From positions 1-64,000 of the forward strand of contig JANSLP010000002.1 in assembly GCA_029298735.1 (NCBI GenBank): a stretch of 64,000 nt of DNA, written 5' to 3'. Of this stretch, positions 43,012 to 54,562 are shown one piece after another (position 1 is the first letter of the stretch; each line of letters begins with the position of its first letter). The notes beneath the pieces were generated by a model that had not been told where the DNA came from, did not search any database, and saw only the letters and a program-made list of their open reading frames with translations. The stretch comes from Ophiostoma sp. CBS 140.51 (lineage: Eukaryota; Ascomycota; Sordariomycetes; Ophiostomatales; Ophiostomataceae). The position numbers and the translations under genes are program-made.

Positions 43012-46000
43012 ATGGTGCTTTTCAAGCGGAAGCCGGTGCAACTCCGGCCACCACCGCAAAATCTGAGAGACAATGACGAGGTATGTTATATTAATGTTTT
43101 ATATTGCTTACTGTCCGGCGCATCTCGCATCTTTGGCAGCTTTAGACTTACACATGATATAGGTCTGGTACATTAAGGACACAGGCGAAATCTTTAACTC
43201 ATATGATGCCTACCTTGGAAGGTATGTCACAGCAACTTTCGCTTATATTGACCACACCATGATCACGCAGGGCTAACTGGAGCTCAGAATGGACTTCTAC
43301 AAACAGGTACGAGCTTCTAGCTGCCATACTAATATAGGAACCGAGAGACTAACATACGACCCCTTCATTTAGCGGAAGTTCAACTGCCAGATCACGGGCC
43401 ACTCCAACCTGACCTTCTTCGAGGCCATCGAGAGCGAAGTTCGTCTCCCTTTATCCCACCTCTTCAAATTTTGGTTTGCGGCATTCATTGCTCCCCGAGA
43501 GCAAGAGCATACTAACATTCGTTATTTTCTAGCGCGCCGGTGCCGCCGAAGTCGAGCAAGCTTTCCCCGAAGCCCTAAAGGGCCCTGTTCTGCGCCGAGT
43601 CCAGTTCCAGACCGTTTCCCGAATCGATGCATTAGTCGACCAGATCTACGACGAGTTCAAGACCGACTACCACCCCGGCGAAGCTGTCACAGTCATTATG
43701 AACGACACCGAACGGCGACACGGCATTGTGCGCGATAAAACTCGTTACGGAAGCAAAGTACTCCCCGACGGCACTCTCACGCCTCCGTATACGCGTTATA
43801 TCGTTGGCCTCGACGGCCGCCGTGGCGAAGAAGCTGTTCTCGAGGAGTCTAACATCTACCGCGATCGCAAAGTCTTCACCAAGTCCGTTCTGCGCTCATT
43901 CATCAAGAAGACCGTGTCACGGGAGGCCTGGAATGGCGCTCCGTGGCTGGTCAAGAGCGATGTCGCAGAGCAGTACCACATCGACACGCGTGTTCCCTCC
44001 AACTTGCTCTACAACACGAAGATAATGGAGCGTAAGCAACTCCAAGCACAAAAGAGACAATCCCAGAACCACAGCGATTTCAGCACCCTGTTGAACAGCG
44101 GCCCGAGCAGCCCAGAAGGCGGCGGCGGTTTGCGCCTGCCGGATTTGAAGCCTTCTAAGAGCCACAAGTCAAAACACATCCAGCTCGCGCAGCAGCAACG
44201 CCAGCAGCAGGGCCCGGATAGCAAGAGTCAGCTCAAGATCAATGGTTCGTCGAAATCCCGGCATAATGGCTTTGCCCATCACCCTGAAGCCGGCCAATTC
44301 CAGCACCTGCCTCTTCCGAACAACCCCTTCCAATTTTCTCTGTCTATGCGCGGTCAGAACCAGACCCTCACATCACCAGGTCACCATGCGCCGCAAGCTC
44401 CCGCCCAGCCTCCGCCGCCGCCGCCACCCCGGTACCCGATCGAAGACCTTCAACTCGAGCCAAGCAAAGCGACGCGCCCCGCCCTCCGGTTCCTCTGCAG
44501 CGATGCACCTGTCGACGCCGACCAGAAAGGCCAGAAATCGCGGCTGCCCGTTTCCGAGAACATTTTGATGAAGTCGGTCGGCCCGCTCCTGGAAACGTGG
44601 GACACGCTCAACGTCTACTGCGAAATCTTCAAGCTCGACTCGTTTACGTTCGATGACTTTATCGAGGCACTACTTTCTGCATCCGACGACGAACCTATCC
44701 AGCTCTTTGACGAAATCCACTGCTCCGTTCTCAAGACACTTGTCCAATCCGAAGCCGACGGTGGCGCCGTTCAGATCCACCTGCCTAACATTGAGGGCGA
44801 AAGCGACGAAGAAGACGAGGATGAAGACGAAGAGGAGGAGGAGAATGAGCCCGAGCCAGAACCTGCACCGCGTGCCACCAGAGCGACCCGCAGCAGTCTC
44901 GCCAAAGTTGAAGCCGAACGACTGGCAGCGGAAGCCGCCGCCGCCGAGAAGGAGGCAGCAGAGGAAGAGGAAGCTGCCGCCGTCCACAACGCTGAAGAGG
45001 CCCTTGAGGAGTACGACTGGATCGACGAGCTGCGCAAGCGCAACTTCAAGGAAGGTGGCTGGCAGCTGATGCTGGTTGGTCTTCTGTACCAGCTGTCCAA
45101 GGACGAGCGCCGTCAAGCCGTTTGCGAGGAGTTGCTGGCCCAGATTGTGCCTCCCGATGTCGAGGCTACGAAGGAGACGGTGCAGCAGCACTACTCCGCC
45201 CTCGACATCAACTACCGCGTCCAGGTTCTGCAGATCATCTGCATGTTGACCATGGAGACTAAGGCCGTTCGCGGCTACATGGAGGACTGCAGCGAGCAGA
45301 TGACCAAGTACCGCAAGGAGAAGATTGAGTGGCAGCGGTCGCGGAAGCAAGCGTACGTCCCTACCCCCCGAGATGTTTCTGACAAAAGACAAAAGACTAA
45401 CAAATGACAGTGTTGAGGATCTCAAGGTGCTCAACGAGCAGCGCAAGATTCTGCTGCCCGACAACATGCCGCCTTCTCCGCCCCAGGAGCCGACGAAACT
45501 GGACGGCGATGTCAAGATGAGCGACGTTGAGGATCTCTCCCACATCGACGAATACTCCGACGACTCTAGTGCCCCTCCCGTCAACGCCCGTGGACGCAGC
45601 CTGCGTCGGGCCGACGACCGCGCAGCTGAGCGCAAGCGCAAGATCGAAGAGGAAATCGAGCGCAAGAAGGAGGCCGAGGCTGCTGCCAAGATGCCCAAGC
45701 AGTCCAAGCAATTCATCAAACTCTTGCGCGACATTGAGAAGAAGGAGGAAGAGATCAAGGAGTGCGAAGAGGAGATTGCGATTCTCGACAATGACTTGCG
45801 CGAAGCTGACTGCCCGCGCACGCGCGTCCTGGGCAAAGATCGCTTCTGGAATCGGTACTACTGGTTCGAGCGCAACGGCATGCCCTACGGCGGTCTCCCC
45901 ACCAGCTCGACAGCCGAGGCCGAGTACGCCAACGGCTGCATCTGGGTGCAGGGCCCGGACGAGCTCGAGCGTGAAGGTTACATTGACATGCCTGAGCAGT

Positions 46001-46629
46001 ACCAGACCGAGTACAAGGCCAAGTTCAACATGACGGTGCCCGAACGTAAGAAGCGCGAAGAGGGCGCCACGAGCATCTTCAGTGCTACGCAATGGGGCTA
46101 CTTCTCTGAACCGAAAGAGCTGGACGACCTCATCAGCTGGCTGGACCCCCGCGGTTTCAACGAAATGAAGCTACGTAAGGAGCTAGTTTCATTCCGCGGC
46201 AAGATTGTCACGCACATGCAGAACCGCAAGAAGTACCTAGGTCTGCCGGACGAAGAGGAGGCAGCCGCCGCCAACGGTGAAGACAAGGAGAAGGAGGAGA
46301 AGGAGGCGAAAGAGAAGGAGGAGAGGGAAAAGGCGGAAAAGGAAAAGGCTGCCGCTGAGGAGGCCACAGCCAACGGGACATCAAAGCGCAAGAGCACCCG
46401 CGCCTCCAGGGCCACCGTCACGGCACCCACGCCCGAGCCGCCCGCGGCCACCGAACCTAAGATCCTGCGCTGCCTCCAGTGGACCAACGGCATGGCCCTC
46501 GAAGACCTCGGCCACATCCACAGTGAGCCGCCACCTCCTGCCCGGTCGCGCAAGCAAAGCCGGAAGAAGGAGGCCGCGCCCGAAGAGGAGCCCCCGCGCA
46601 AGAAGACGCGCCAGGGCGCTCGCCGGTAG
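43012..46629 (+). CDS. itc1: WAC-DDT-WHIM protein, ISWI partner Itc1/ACF1-like
   Basis: Six exons (43012-43080, 43163-43221, 43288-43306, 43373-43438, 43533-45352, 45411-46629) encode 1083 residues. ACF1/Itc1 proteins direct ISWI remodelers to chromatin and space nucleosomes. The N-terminal WAC block (V-W-Y-I-K-D-T-G-E-I-F through S-R-E-A-W-N-G-A-P-W) crosses four introns. The DDT domain lies at about 405-470 (L-E-T-W-D-T-L-N-V-Y-C, F-T-F-D-D-F-I-E-A-L), followed by an acidic run (about 493-520). WHIM motifs span about 575-670, and a later block with R-F-W-N-R-Y-Y-W-F is at about 820. Charged, Lys/Glu-rich coiled stretches and a basic C-terminus R-K-K-T-R-Q-G-A-R-R fit a nuclear protein. Exon 3 is only 19 nt. 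The fourth intron uses donor GTTCGT. Confidence 0.92.
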
Positions 46630-49600
46630 TCTTCTTTCAAGCCTTTTGTTTGCTGATTTGTTGTCATCTTTCTCTTGCTCTTATCTCCTTTCTTTTCTAC
46701 TTTTTATATTTTCTGTCTTAATTTTCCTATACCCTGGAAACTGGAGGGTGGCAACAGCTTGGGTTTATTTTCTTCTTCATGCATGTGCATCCCTGGGAGA
46801 AGTGCATGAGGGAAAGACGGTGCTTAGATATTTTGTTTCTGGATTGGGGTTTCGATTTCGTTTGTTGTTCGTTTTACATTTTTTTCTTTGTTTTCTCGCC
46901 TGCTACATACTCCTTGAATACCCAAGAGAAGGGGAAAGGAAATGGTTTTAAACACACAAAAATTACGTTTTGTAGCGGGAACCAACAGCATTAGCGGGCG
47001 GCCAGGAGCATTTTTGTTCTCTCTCTTCTTTTTTTCCTTTCACACGTTTTATTCTGCGGAACAACCAAAAGTTAGGAAACCATAGACTAAGGAAGAGGCA
47101 TGCATATAACAATTTTATATTTCATCTACAAATTCACAACTACAAAGGCGCGATATCCCACAATTTAAACGTAAAGCACGGTTACATGTTAGGAGAGGCA
47201 GGTGAGGTGAGCCCGGCTCCCGCGAACAGACCTGGCAGAAAGAGCACAGTGCCACGAGGATTGACAGGTGGTCACCGTGCCTCGTCCTATTCTATCGTAC
47301 CCTATAATATCCTATTATTCTAATGGCATTTGTCCTCCCCATAAGGGGTTGTGCGCTGTATAATTCAGGCTTTCGTGGTGTTGTTCGGGAAGAACATGGC
47401 CCCGTCAAAATCTTGTGTCACCCAAAAGACACAGGGAAACTAGATGCCAAAGCTCGTTGAGAGATATGGATCACAAAAACGAGGTAGCCACATAAGAAAG
47501 AAAAAGGCGACCAATGCCAAAGCAACACGCAGGCAATGGAGAGGGAACACCATTTCCGCGTTTGCACGACTAAGCAGGGGAAATAGATGAGGGGAGAATA
47601 GAAATAAAATGTAAAAGGGCGCGAAACGGTGACGTTCTCCTAAACTTTATTTTTGTGTATGTGTAATCGCAGAGGTGACGTTGTGTCTTGTCCTGTGGCA
47701 TACGCAGGTTAAAAAAGGCGACATCCCGTCCAAAAGTAGCAATAGGAGCACCATCCGGCAGGTGGGCAAGAAGGGAGAAGAAAATGCCACCAGATACTCA
47801 CCGAGACGTTGGGCACTCTTCTCGCTCAAAGTTCTGCCTACCATCTTCCTTTCGGGCCTACCAAAGAGTAGTACTGCATCTAGCCGACTATTTGGTTCCT
47901 CTCACCCAAGGTGAAAGGTGTAGTGGCCGCCGACCCAAACCAAAGGAACCAACGGCGGGTAATAACGTGGCAGCAACCAAACACCTTCCTTCATATCGTT
48001 CTACTTGGAAACTTCGGAATGCAACATCTACCAGTCCAAGAAAGGCGCTTCTCTCCTCTCCTTTGAGATTACCGCACGTAAAGCAGATGTGGCCATCCTG
48101 CCCCTTTTATTTACTTCCAACCAAATAAATACAGCCACCCATTATCAAGGCCCAACGCATGGAAATATGCATGAACAGGATGTTACCAACCAAGGAATAT
48201 CAAATGCCAATACCCATAGTCCATTCCATTCATCTTCCTTCTCTCCGTCTATTCCACACCCCTCGTACCCGCAAGTTCATGAAGCCACATGCCCTTCACC
48301 TTGTTCTTCTTCTTGTTGGCTGTTTGTTGCACTTGCTTCCCCATGCTGCCTCTTCAAAAATCAGGCGACAGACCGAAAATAAAAATAATCGGGCAATACT
48401 ATCGCAAAGCCTCATCAGGCTACTTGGTCTCCTCTCGTACCTCGCCTCTTCACCTTCACCATGATCTATTTTGTTTGTCTCTCTCTGTTTGCATCGTGCA
48501 GCAGGTAAATAATAAAAGGGCCACCATCTCCAGATAGTTGCAGCTCACCGCCCCTCTCTTTGTTTCTCTTAGAATCGTCTCCTCTTCTTTCTTTTTTTAG
48601 AGAAGTCAAACTTTGATTTTCTTTTTCGTTCCTATCCTCCCATCCTCTCAATCTCTACCCCTTCCCTCTCTACAACATATATCCCCATTTTCCCACAACC
48701 TTCGCCGTTCCCTCATTGATATATATCATTGTATATTAGAGCTTGAAAATCAGATTTGAGCTCTTTTCTTCCCTTAGTATCTTTTGCTATTTCCAGGTAC
48801 CATCACCACATCCATCACCTTTGTCATTATCAAAAGTAAAAGAGCGAGTAGTACCTGACAAGGTCCAAAGGTCACATCGGGGTAGGACAAGCAAAGTCGA
48901 AAGCAACGAAGCAAGGCTACCATTTTGTATTCGTTAATCGTCTTGTCCCTCTTTTGATTTCTTATTTTACTTTATATATTAGACGCACACATTTGCACGC
49001 ACCTTCCCCTCACCCTCCCTTCATCATCCACGAGACAGGTGACTTTGTCAGACACGGTGACAAGGTGCCAGTGACAAGGTGCTTTTCTCTCTTCTTCCGA
49101 TCTATCTCACTCCCCAAGCAGTGACGCTTCAGTGACGTGGAAGAGAATATATCGGACGACGGACGACAATCAACAAGACACCATTCTCCATTCTTATTCT
49201 CTCTGGCTTCTCCTCACCATCATGGACACCGACTGTGGCCCACGCAGCAGCCTTTCCAGCCAGCTCGACCTCAACCTTCACTATCGCCATCCACACCACG
49301 CGAGCATCAGCACGAGAACCCAGAAGATACAGAACTTGCAGAACACGCACAACGTCCGCCCCCTCCAGGCCGCCCGGAGACGACACCTCCGCACCGCCCC
49401 TTACGAGAGCCACGTGGCCCTGGCCCGGGAAACATCGGACGGCAGTAGCGCCGATCATTTTACGCGGGCACTGACGACGACGACGACAACATCGGCAGCC
49501 TTGCTCTCCTCCCCCACGGGTCCCCTGATTCAAGCCGATCTTTGGCCCGAGAGTCGTCAGCAGCACGCCAGCGGCAGCAATATAAATAGCCAGCAGCACC

Positions 49601-49908
49601 GCCACTCTCTCCCCAAACACACCCTCTTTCATCATTATCAACAATTTCATCGACGGCCTCTTGCTTCCAGCTCTTCCATTACCAATAGTAGTAGTAGTAT
49701 TACCAGCGCGCCTTCTTTTGTTAACAACACTTTCGTGACTCGTCACGACAACTTTCCAACCCACCACCAATGTGAAGCTCGAGGCCCAGCACGCGTTCAA
49801 CATCACCACTCTCACGACGATAGACTTTTTTTTGAGACAGACAGATTTCCTCCTTCTCTTTCCCGCCTTTCTCACCATTCTCACCAGCAATCTTCTCCCG
49901 TTCCCAAG
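46630..49908. other. 3.3-kb spacer and open leader of the CCCH gene
   Basis: 46.6-49.1 kb has no supported gene. 49222-49908 is open in the frame of the CCCH protein and starts with an ATG, so it may be coding (see that entry). The segment directly before 49909 is pyrimidine-rich like a fungal leader, and the opposite strand is also open for 253 codons (49890-49129), so openness alone is weak evidence. Confidence 0.5.
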
Positions 49909-51765
49909 ATGAACGACATGGGCGAGAATAACTTTGGAACTGCGACTACGCAGCCTGCGTCCCCGGAAACATCATCCTCAGTTCCGACGCTCTCTTCTTC
50001 GCCGGGTGAGAGTGTGGCCACGAGCAACGCTCCTTCTGACCAGAATAGCCTTTCAGGAGTCACGGAAAAGGGGCGCCGTGAGAGCTCAGAGTCACCGGCC
50101 TCTGCTCGCAGTCAAGCAACAAGTGCCAGCAACGACAGAGGCCACGGTGATGGCAGCGAGAATCTTCCGAAAACAGGTTTCTCAGAGCTGGCCTCGGGAA
50201 ACGCGCAAACTGCCTTCCAGAACGTGACAGCGCCGTTTCATTTTCCCATGTCGCGGACAAGCAGCACTACGAGCAGCCTTGTCAACAACTCTGCGCCGTC
50301 ACAGCAGAGCCAACCAGCCCAACCAGCCCAGCTAACCCAGCAAGCCCAATCTGCTCTGGACATGGGTGCCAGCTACGGAAACTACTTCGCCTACTGCCTC
50401 GACCGCGGCAACGGCCTGTACACCAGACTCGTCCCTGCCGACCTGCTCCCACCGACTGCTGGTTTCATTGCGTTGCAAAACGACACCAGAGGCATGATTG
50501 TGCTGCCGGACCCGTCGACCCAGTCGTCGCCGACCATGGTGCCGGCAGCGGTCAACAACCACCTTGTCCAAGGTTATGCTGCTCGGCAAGCCCAACAAGT
50601 GAGTTTCTTTGTGATTTGTTGACCAGTAAATCATCAAGTGCTAACCACTTCACAGGACTTCGGCCGGCTCGCCTCGAAGCAGGCGCCACGCCATTCAACG
50701 ACTGCTCCCCTCGCCCAGCGCCATGGGCTTCCCGTCAACAATAACGCAAAGAAACACAAAGTCTACTGCGACAAGTGGGTTCACGAGGGCATTTGCGCTT
50801 TCACCCAGCAGGGGTGCAAGTTCAAGCACGAGATGCCCCATGACCGTGCCACCCAACGCTCCGTCGGCCTCTTCCAAGGCTACCCGAACTGGTACAAGAA
50901 ACTGCAAGCCCAAGAGGAGCACCACCACCACCAACAGGAGCAGCAGCAGCAGCCTCCTTTCCAGATGCATGGAGCAGCAACACATGTACCGACACCTGCA
51001 ATGGCACCTCTCGCACTGCCAGGTCCGCATGCCACAGATGCAGGCAGCGCACAGCTCCAGAGCCTCCCCACGGGTCTTCCCTACCCCATTCACGCTCCTT
51101 CGCGTGTATCAACCCCGCCACCACCGACACCCACTCTACAGCCACAGTCTGGAGCATACCAGCCCTTCTTCTCGCCCTTTGGCAGTCCGACAAGCAACCA
51201 GCCGAGAACTGGCATGACTGCCGCTAGTGCCAACACCACATCCGATGGTCACTGGCGCTTCAACGCCCTTAACGCAGCCTCCTGGCGCACACCACTTACC
51301 ACCAACGCTGCGACCGATGGCAGCAGAACTACCACTTCGAGCACCAGTCAGCTAACGGACAACTTTGCCCGCAGCTTGACCCTGGACGGCGTCACGAACG
51401 CGTACCAACTCCAGCAGCCAGAGCAGGCCTCCGCCCCGACAGCTACCGCTAATCCCCCGATGGGCGGTCTGACCGGCACAACAGACTTTAGTAGCTTTGG
51501 CTACGGCCTTGGTGGTTTCGGAAGCAACTATGGCCTCGGCCGTCAACTCAACTCACTCGAGGAGAGCAGCACCAACAGCTCGTTCGGACCCATTGGTCCA
51601 CCAGCTGCGACAGCCAACTTCGTCCCCTCTGGGGTGACTTCACCAACGACAGCCTTGTTCCAGTACCGCGCTACCCAGGAGCTGTCCCAAATTCCCCAGC
51701 ATGAGGGAAGAAGCAACAGCTGGCCCGAGGAAGAGGGCGGCCACTTGGCGACGACTGGGTGGTAG
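49909..51765 (+). CDS. CCCH-type zinc finger protein
   Basis: Exons 49909-50598 and 50656-51765 encode 599 residues from the ATG at 49909 (M-N-D-M-G-E-N-N). If the in-frame ATG at 49222 is used, the protein has 828 residues with a Ser/His/Thr-rich extension. I prefer 49909 because the bases before it look like leader sequence. The single CCCH finger at about residues 267-291 has spacing C-x8-C-x6-C-x3-H (C-D-K-W-V-H-E-G-I-C, then C-K-F-K-H). Around it are R-S-V-G-L-F-Q-G-Y-P-N-W-Y-K-K and long Ser/Thr/Gln/Pro-rich disordered regions. One upstream block, Y-F-A-Y-C-L-D-R-G-N-G-L-Y-T-R-L, reads like a small conserved folded motif in fungal homologues. CCCH fingers usually bind RNA. The specific role here is unknown. 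Confidence 0.82.
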
Positions 51766-52572
51766 GAGAAGAGATGGAACGAGAACAAAATCTCGAGTTT
51801 GATTTACCGCTCATTTTGCGTCACATTTCGACGTTTGAATTCATCACTGCGAGCTCCTTTTCGTTTGCGGAACTTTAACAATGAACAGGGTAGGGTTGAG
51901 AGTTTCAAAAGCTTGCTGGCCAAGCTATAGGATGTGGCGTTTTGGTTTTGCCCGTTTCATTTCGTTGATTTTGTTTTTTTCGGTGAATATTGCATTGTGT
52001 TATTTTGAATAGTATCCTAGACTCATTATCTAGAGAAGAGGAGAGAAGTCGTTGTTTTCAGTAATATATTTTGAAATTGAGATGAAAGTGAAGTTATTTG
52101 TTTACAGTGAGTTGTAGCGTGAATAAAGGAGGTCGGCACTAAAGGGTCACTGGCCTTGTAAGGCCTGGCCATCTGTGGCGGTGTGAAATCAGCCACCGTT
52201 CGATAAGAGATAGCGGGGCAGCTTTCCCCAGGATCCAGAACCTCCAACAGATAGCCGCCAACACCAAAACGACAGTAGCAGCTGCCTGCCATCACCATAT
52301 CGCTGTCAATTTCCCACTCTCGTAATTATTGTGTTGTCATTTTGACTTTTACGAGTAACACGACATCCCCTCCCAACCACACCCAAGGACTACAATCCGA
52401 CTCCTCCAGCTATCCCGAGCACACGGTGATCGCGTCTCCCCACCAACAGCTCTTACTAGCTTCAGCCTCCTCCATCTCCGATCTCGACTTCTCTGAAGAA
52501 CATCACGAACTGCCCCGATCTGCCATCATTTCGTCCCACAACTCGACACACACACCCTCAACCTCCTACACA
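51766..52572. other. spacer/promoter of csn3
   Basis: 807 bp, AT-rich 3' region of the CCCH gene then the csn3 leader. The frame before 52573 is open back to 52342 but has no ATG. No other gene seen. Confidence 0.6.
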
Positions 52573-54212
52573 ATGGAGCAGGTCGCAGAGACGCTGCTGC
52601 GCTTCCCGCCCGAGGGCCAGGATGTAGCGTCGCTCTCGGACGAGGTCTATGACAAACAGATTAAGATCCACGCTGGCCGCATTCAAAACTTGTTCAAAGA
52701 GAATGTCGGCGTTGTTGCTGCCCACGCCACAGAGCTTCTCGAGCGCCTAAACCCTGCCGTCCATACCTACTCCTACCTCGCCCTCCTCGACACCATAATA
52801 CCCACCGAGTTTGCGCTCTACCCGTCCGTCCAGCCCGTGATTGCGAACAAGATTGTCACGTTCCTCGCTGCCTTTGACCCGCGGCAGGTCCGCTACATTG
52901 GCTCGGCCTTTACACATGTCTTTACCGCCGTTGGGTCGGGGAAGATTATTCCAGTGTGTTCTCTCATCCCAAGTACTCCTCGGCAACGTCCTGCTAACTT
53001 CTCGTGAAGGCCCCCCTCGCCGTCGAACTGCTCGCACACGCACTCACGTCCATCGACCCATCTGGCCGCATGCTGACGTCGAACCACCTCGTCCTCGCCA
53101 AGCTCGCCTACCACACAAACAATGCCGCCGCCGCCTTACCAGCCTTGGGCAAGGACATTGTCTTCTTCCCGGGCATGGCCTCCAGTTCCTCCCAACGCAG
53201 TGAATCCGAACGCCTGTCCAGCCGCATCCTCGCCCCGCCCTCGTACATTTCCAAGGACACAGGGCTTACCTTGCCAATCAAGAGCACCCAAGTCCTTGAG
53301 TTTGACTATGTCCTGGGTCTGCTCCACCTCTCGGTCCGCGCCTGGGCTCCTGCCCACGCCGCTTTCGCTCGCGTCGTCTCCTACCCGACCCGCGACAACG
53401 GTGTCTCCAAAATCATGGTCGAGGCACACAAGTTCTGGGTCCTGACGGGTCTGCTGCTGTTTGGTCACGTCGCCAACAGCCCACCCCAGACGGCCGCCAG
53501 CGTCAGCCGCATCTGCTCTTCCGTCAATAAGCTGTACGTCCAGATTGCCGACCATTTCAAGCTCACCAGCGCCGAGAGCCTGCACGTCGAGGTGGCGCTG
53601 GCGCACGAGGTGCTGGCGGCGGACGGCACGGCCAGTCTTGTCAGTGAGGTCGTGGCCGCCCATCCCAAGTGGCAGATTGCACGTTTGCGCCGGGTATACA
53701 CAAAGCTTAGCGTGACGGCGATCCGGCAGACGCTGCAACGAAGTGCACCGGCAGCTCCAGCACAGGGCGCAGCCGACGACGAGGTGGCCAGCGGTTTCAC
53801 AGAGGCGGAAGTCATCACACTAATTCGGGGTATGATTGAGTCGAGTATGATCAAGGCTGCTCTGCGGTCAACAGGGGCAGACGACGCACAGTCTTCGGCA
53901 ATAGAATTGGACGGAGGACAAGGCGCCTACCTCGAATTCTTGCCCGAAGAAGAGGAATTGACCGAGGCCGAGTTTGGTCAACGGATCGCCGCCGTCGAGG
54001 CGCGTATTCAGGCACTCAAGCCGCTGCACGCCACAACCGAAGAGTACCTGAGCCTGAACCGTGAGTACATTCGGCAGCACATTCGCGACCTAATGCGGGA
54101 GAAGGAGCGGGCGTCGGGTGGTGGTGACGACGATATGGGTGGGATGATGGGCTACGATGTGGATATGGACGAAGACCTTATGATGGACGGTCCGGATCCC
54201 GTAGGACATTAG
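52573..54212 (+). CDS. csn3: COP9 signalosome subunit 3 (Csn3)
   Basis: Exons 52573-52953 and 53010-54212 encode 527 residues. The intron (GTGTGT, branch GCTAAC, GAAG) is phase 0. The protein is helical. Blocks typical of Csn3 include V-L-E-F-D-Y-V-L-G-L-L-H-L, the repeat with A-W-A-P-A-H-A-A-F-A-R-V-V-S-Y-P-T and E-A-H-K-F-W-V-L-T-G-L-L-L-F-G. A PCI-like segment lies at about 340-440, ending I-R-G-M-I-E-S-S-M-I-K-A. The C-terminus is an acidic/Met-rich tail (M-G-G-M-M-G-Y-D-V-D-M-D-E-D). Csn3 contributes to the PCI horseshoe of the signalosome that removes Nedd8 from cullins. Other PCI proteins (Rpn3, eIF3) are possible but lack these blocks. csn1 is in the same window. Confidence 0.85.
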
Positions 54213-54562
54213 TCAGTCAACAGCCAACGAACGAAGTGAGGAAAGGAAAGAAGAGATAGGAGCCTGCTTGAACGCAGCATGATCATGTCTAGCATTGTTA
54301 ATTCCAAGTTATTATTCATTTTTATAGCAGACAGCATCAAAAGAGACATGACAAATGACTATTTCTCATTAGGAAAACATCAAAAAGGGTACATTGTGAG
54401 ATACGTACAGACACATGACAAAGGAAAGGTTAAGAGACAAAGGGGGAAATACAGGAAATAACAAAAAAATTCCGTGAAACAAAACAACCCATCCATCTGC
54501 AGTCATAATCTTTTATACCGTTCTCCTTTCTACATCATACCATCAACACATCGCTTTCTCCC
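54213..54562. other. convergent 3' spacer between csn3 and rfa1
   Basis: 350 bp, AT-rich; presumably both 3' UTRs. Nothing else seen. Confidence 0.6.
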
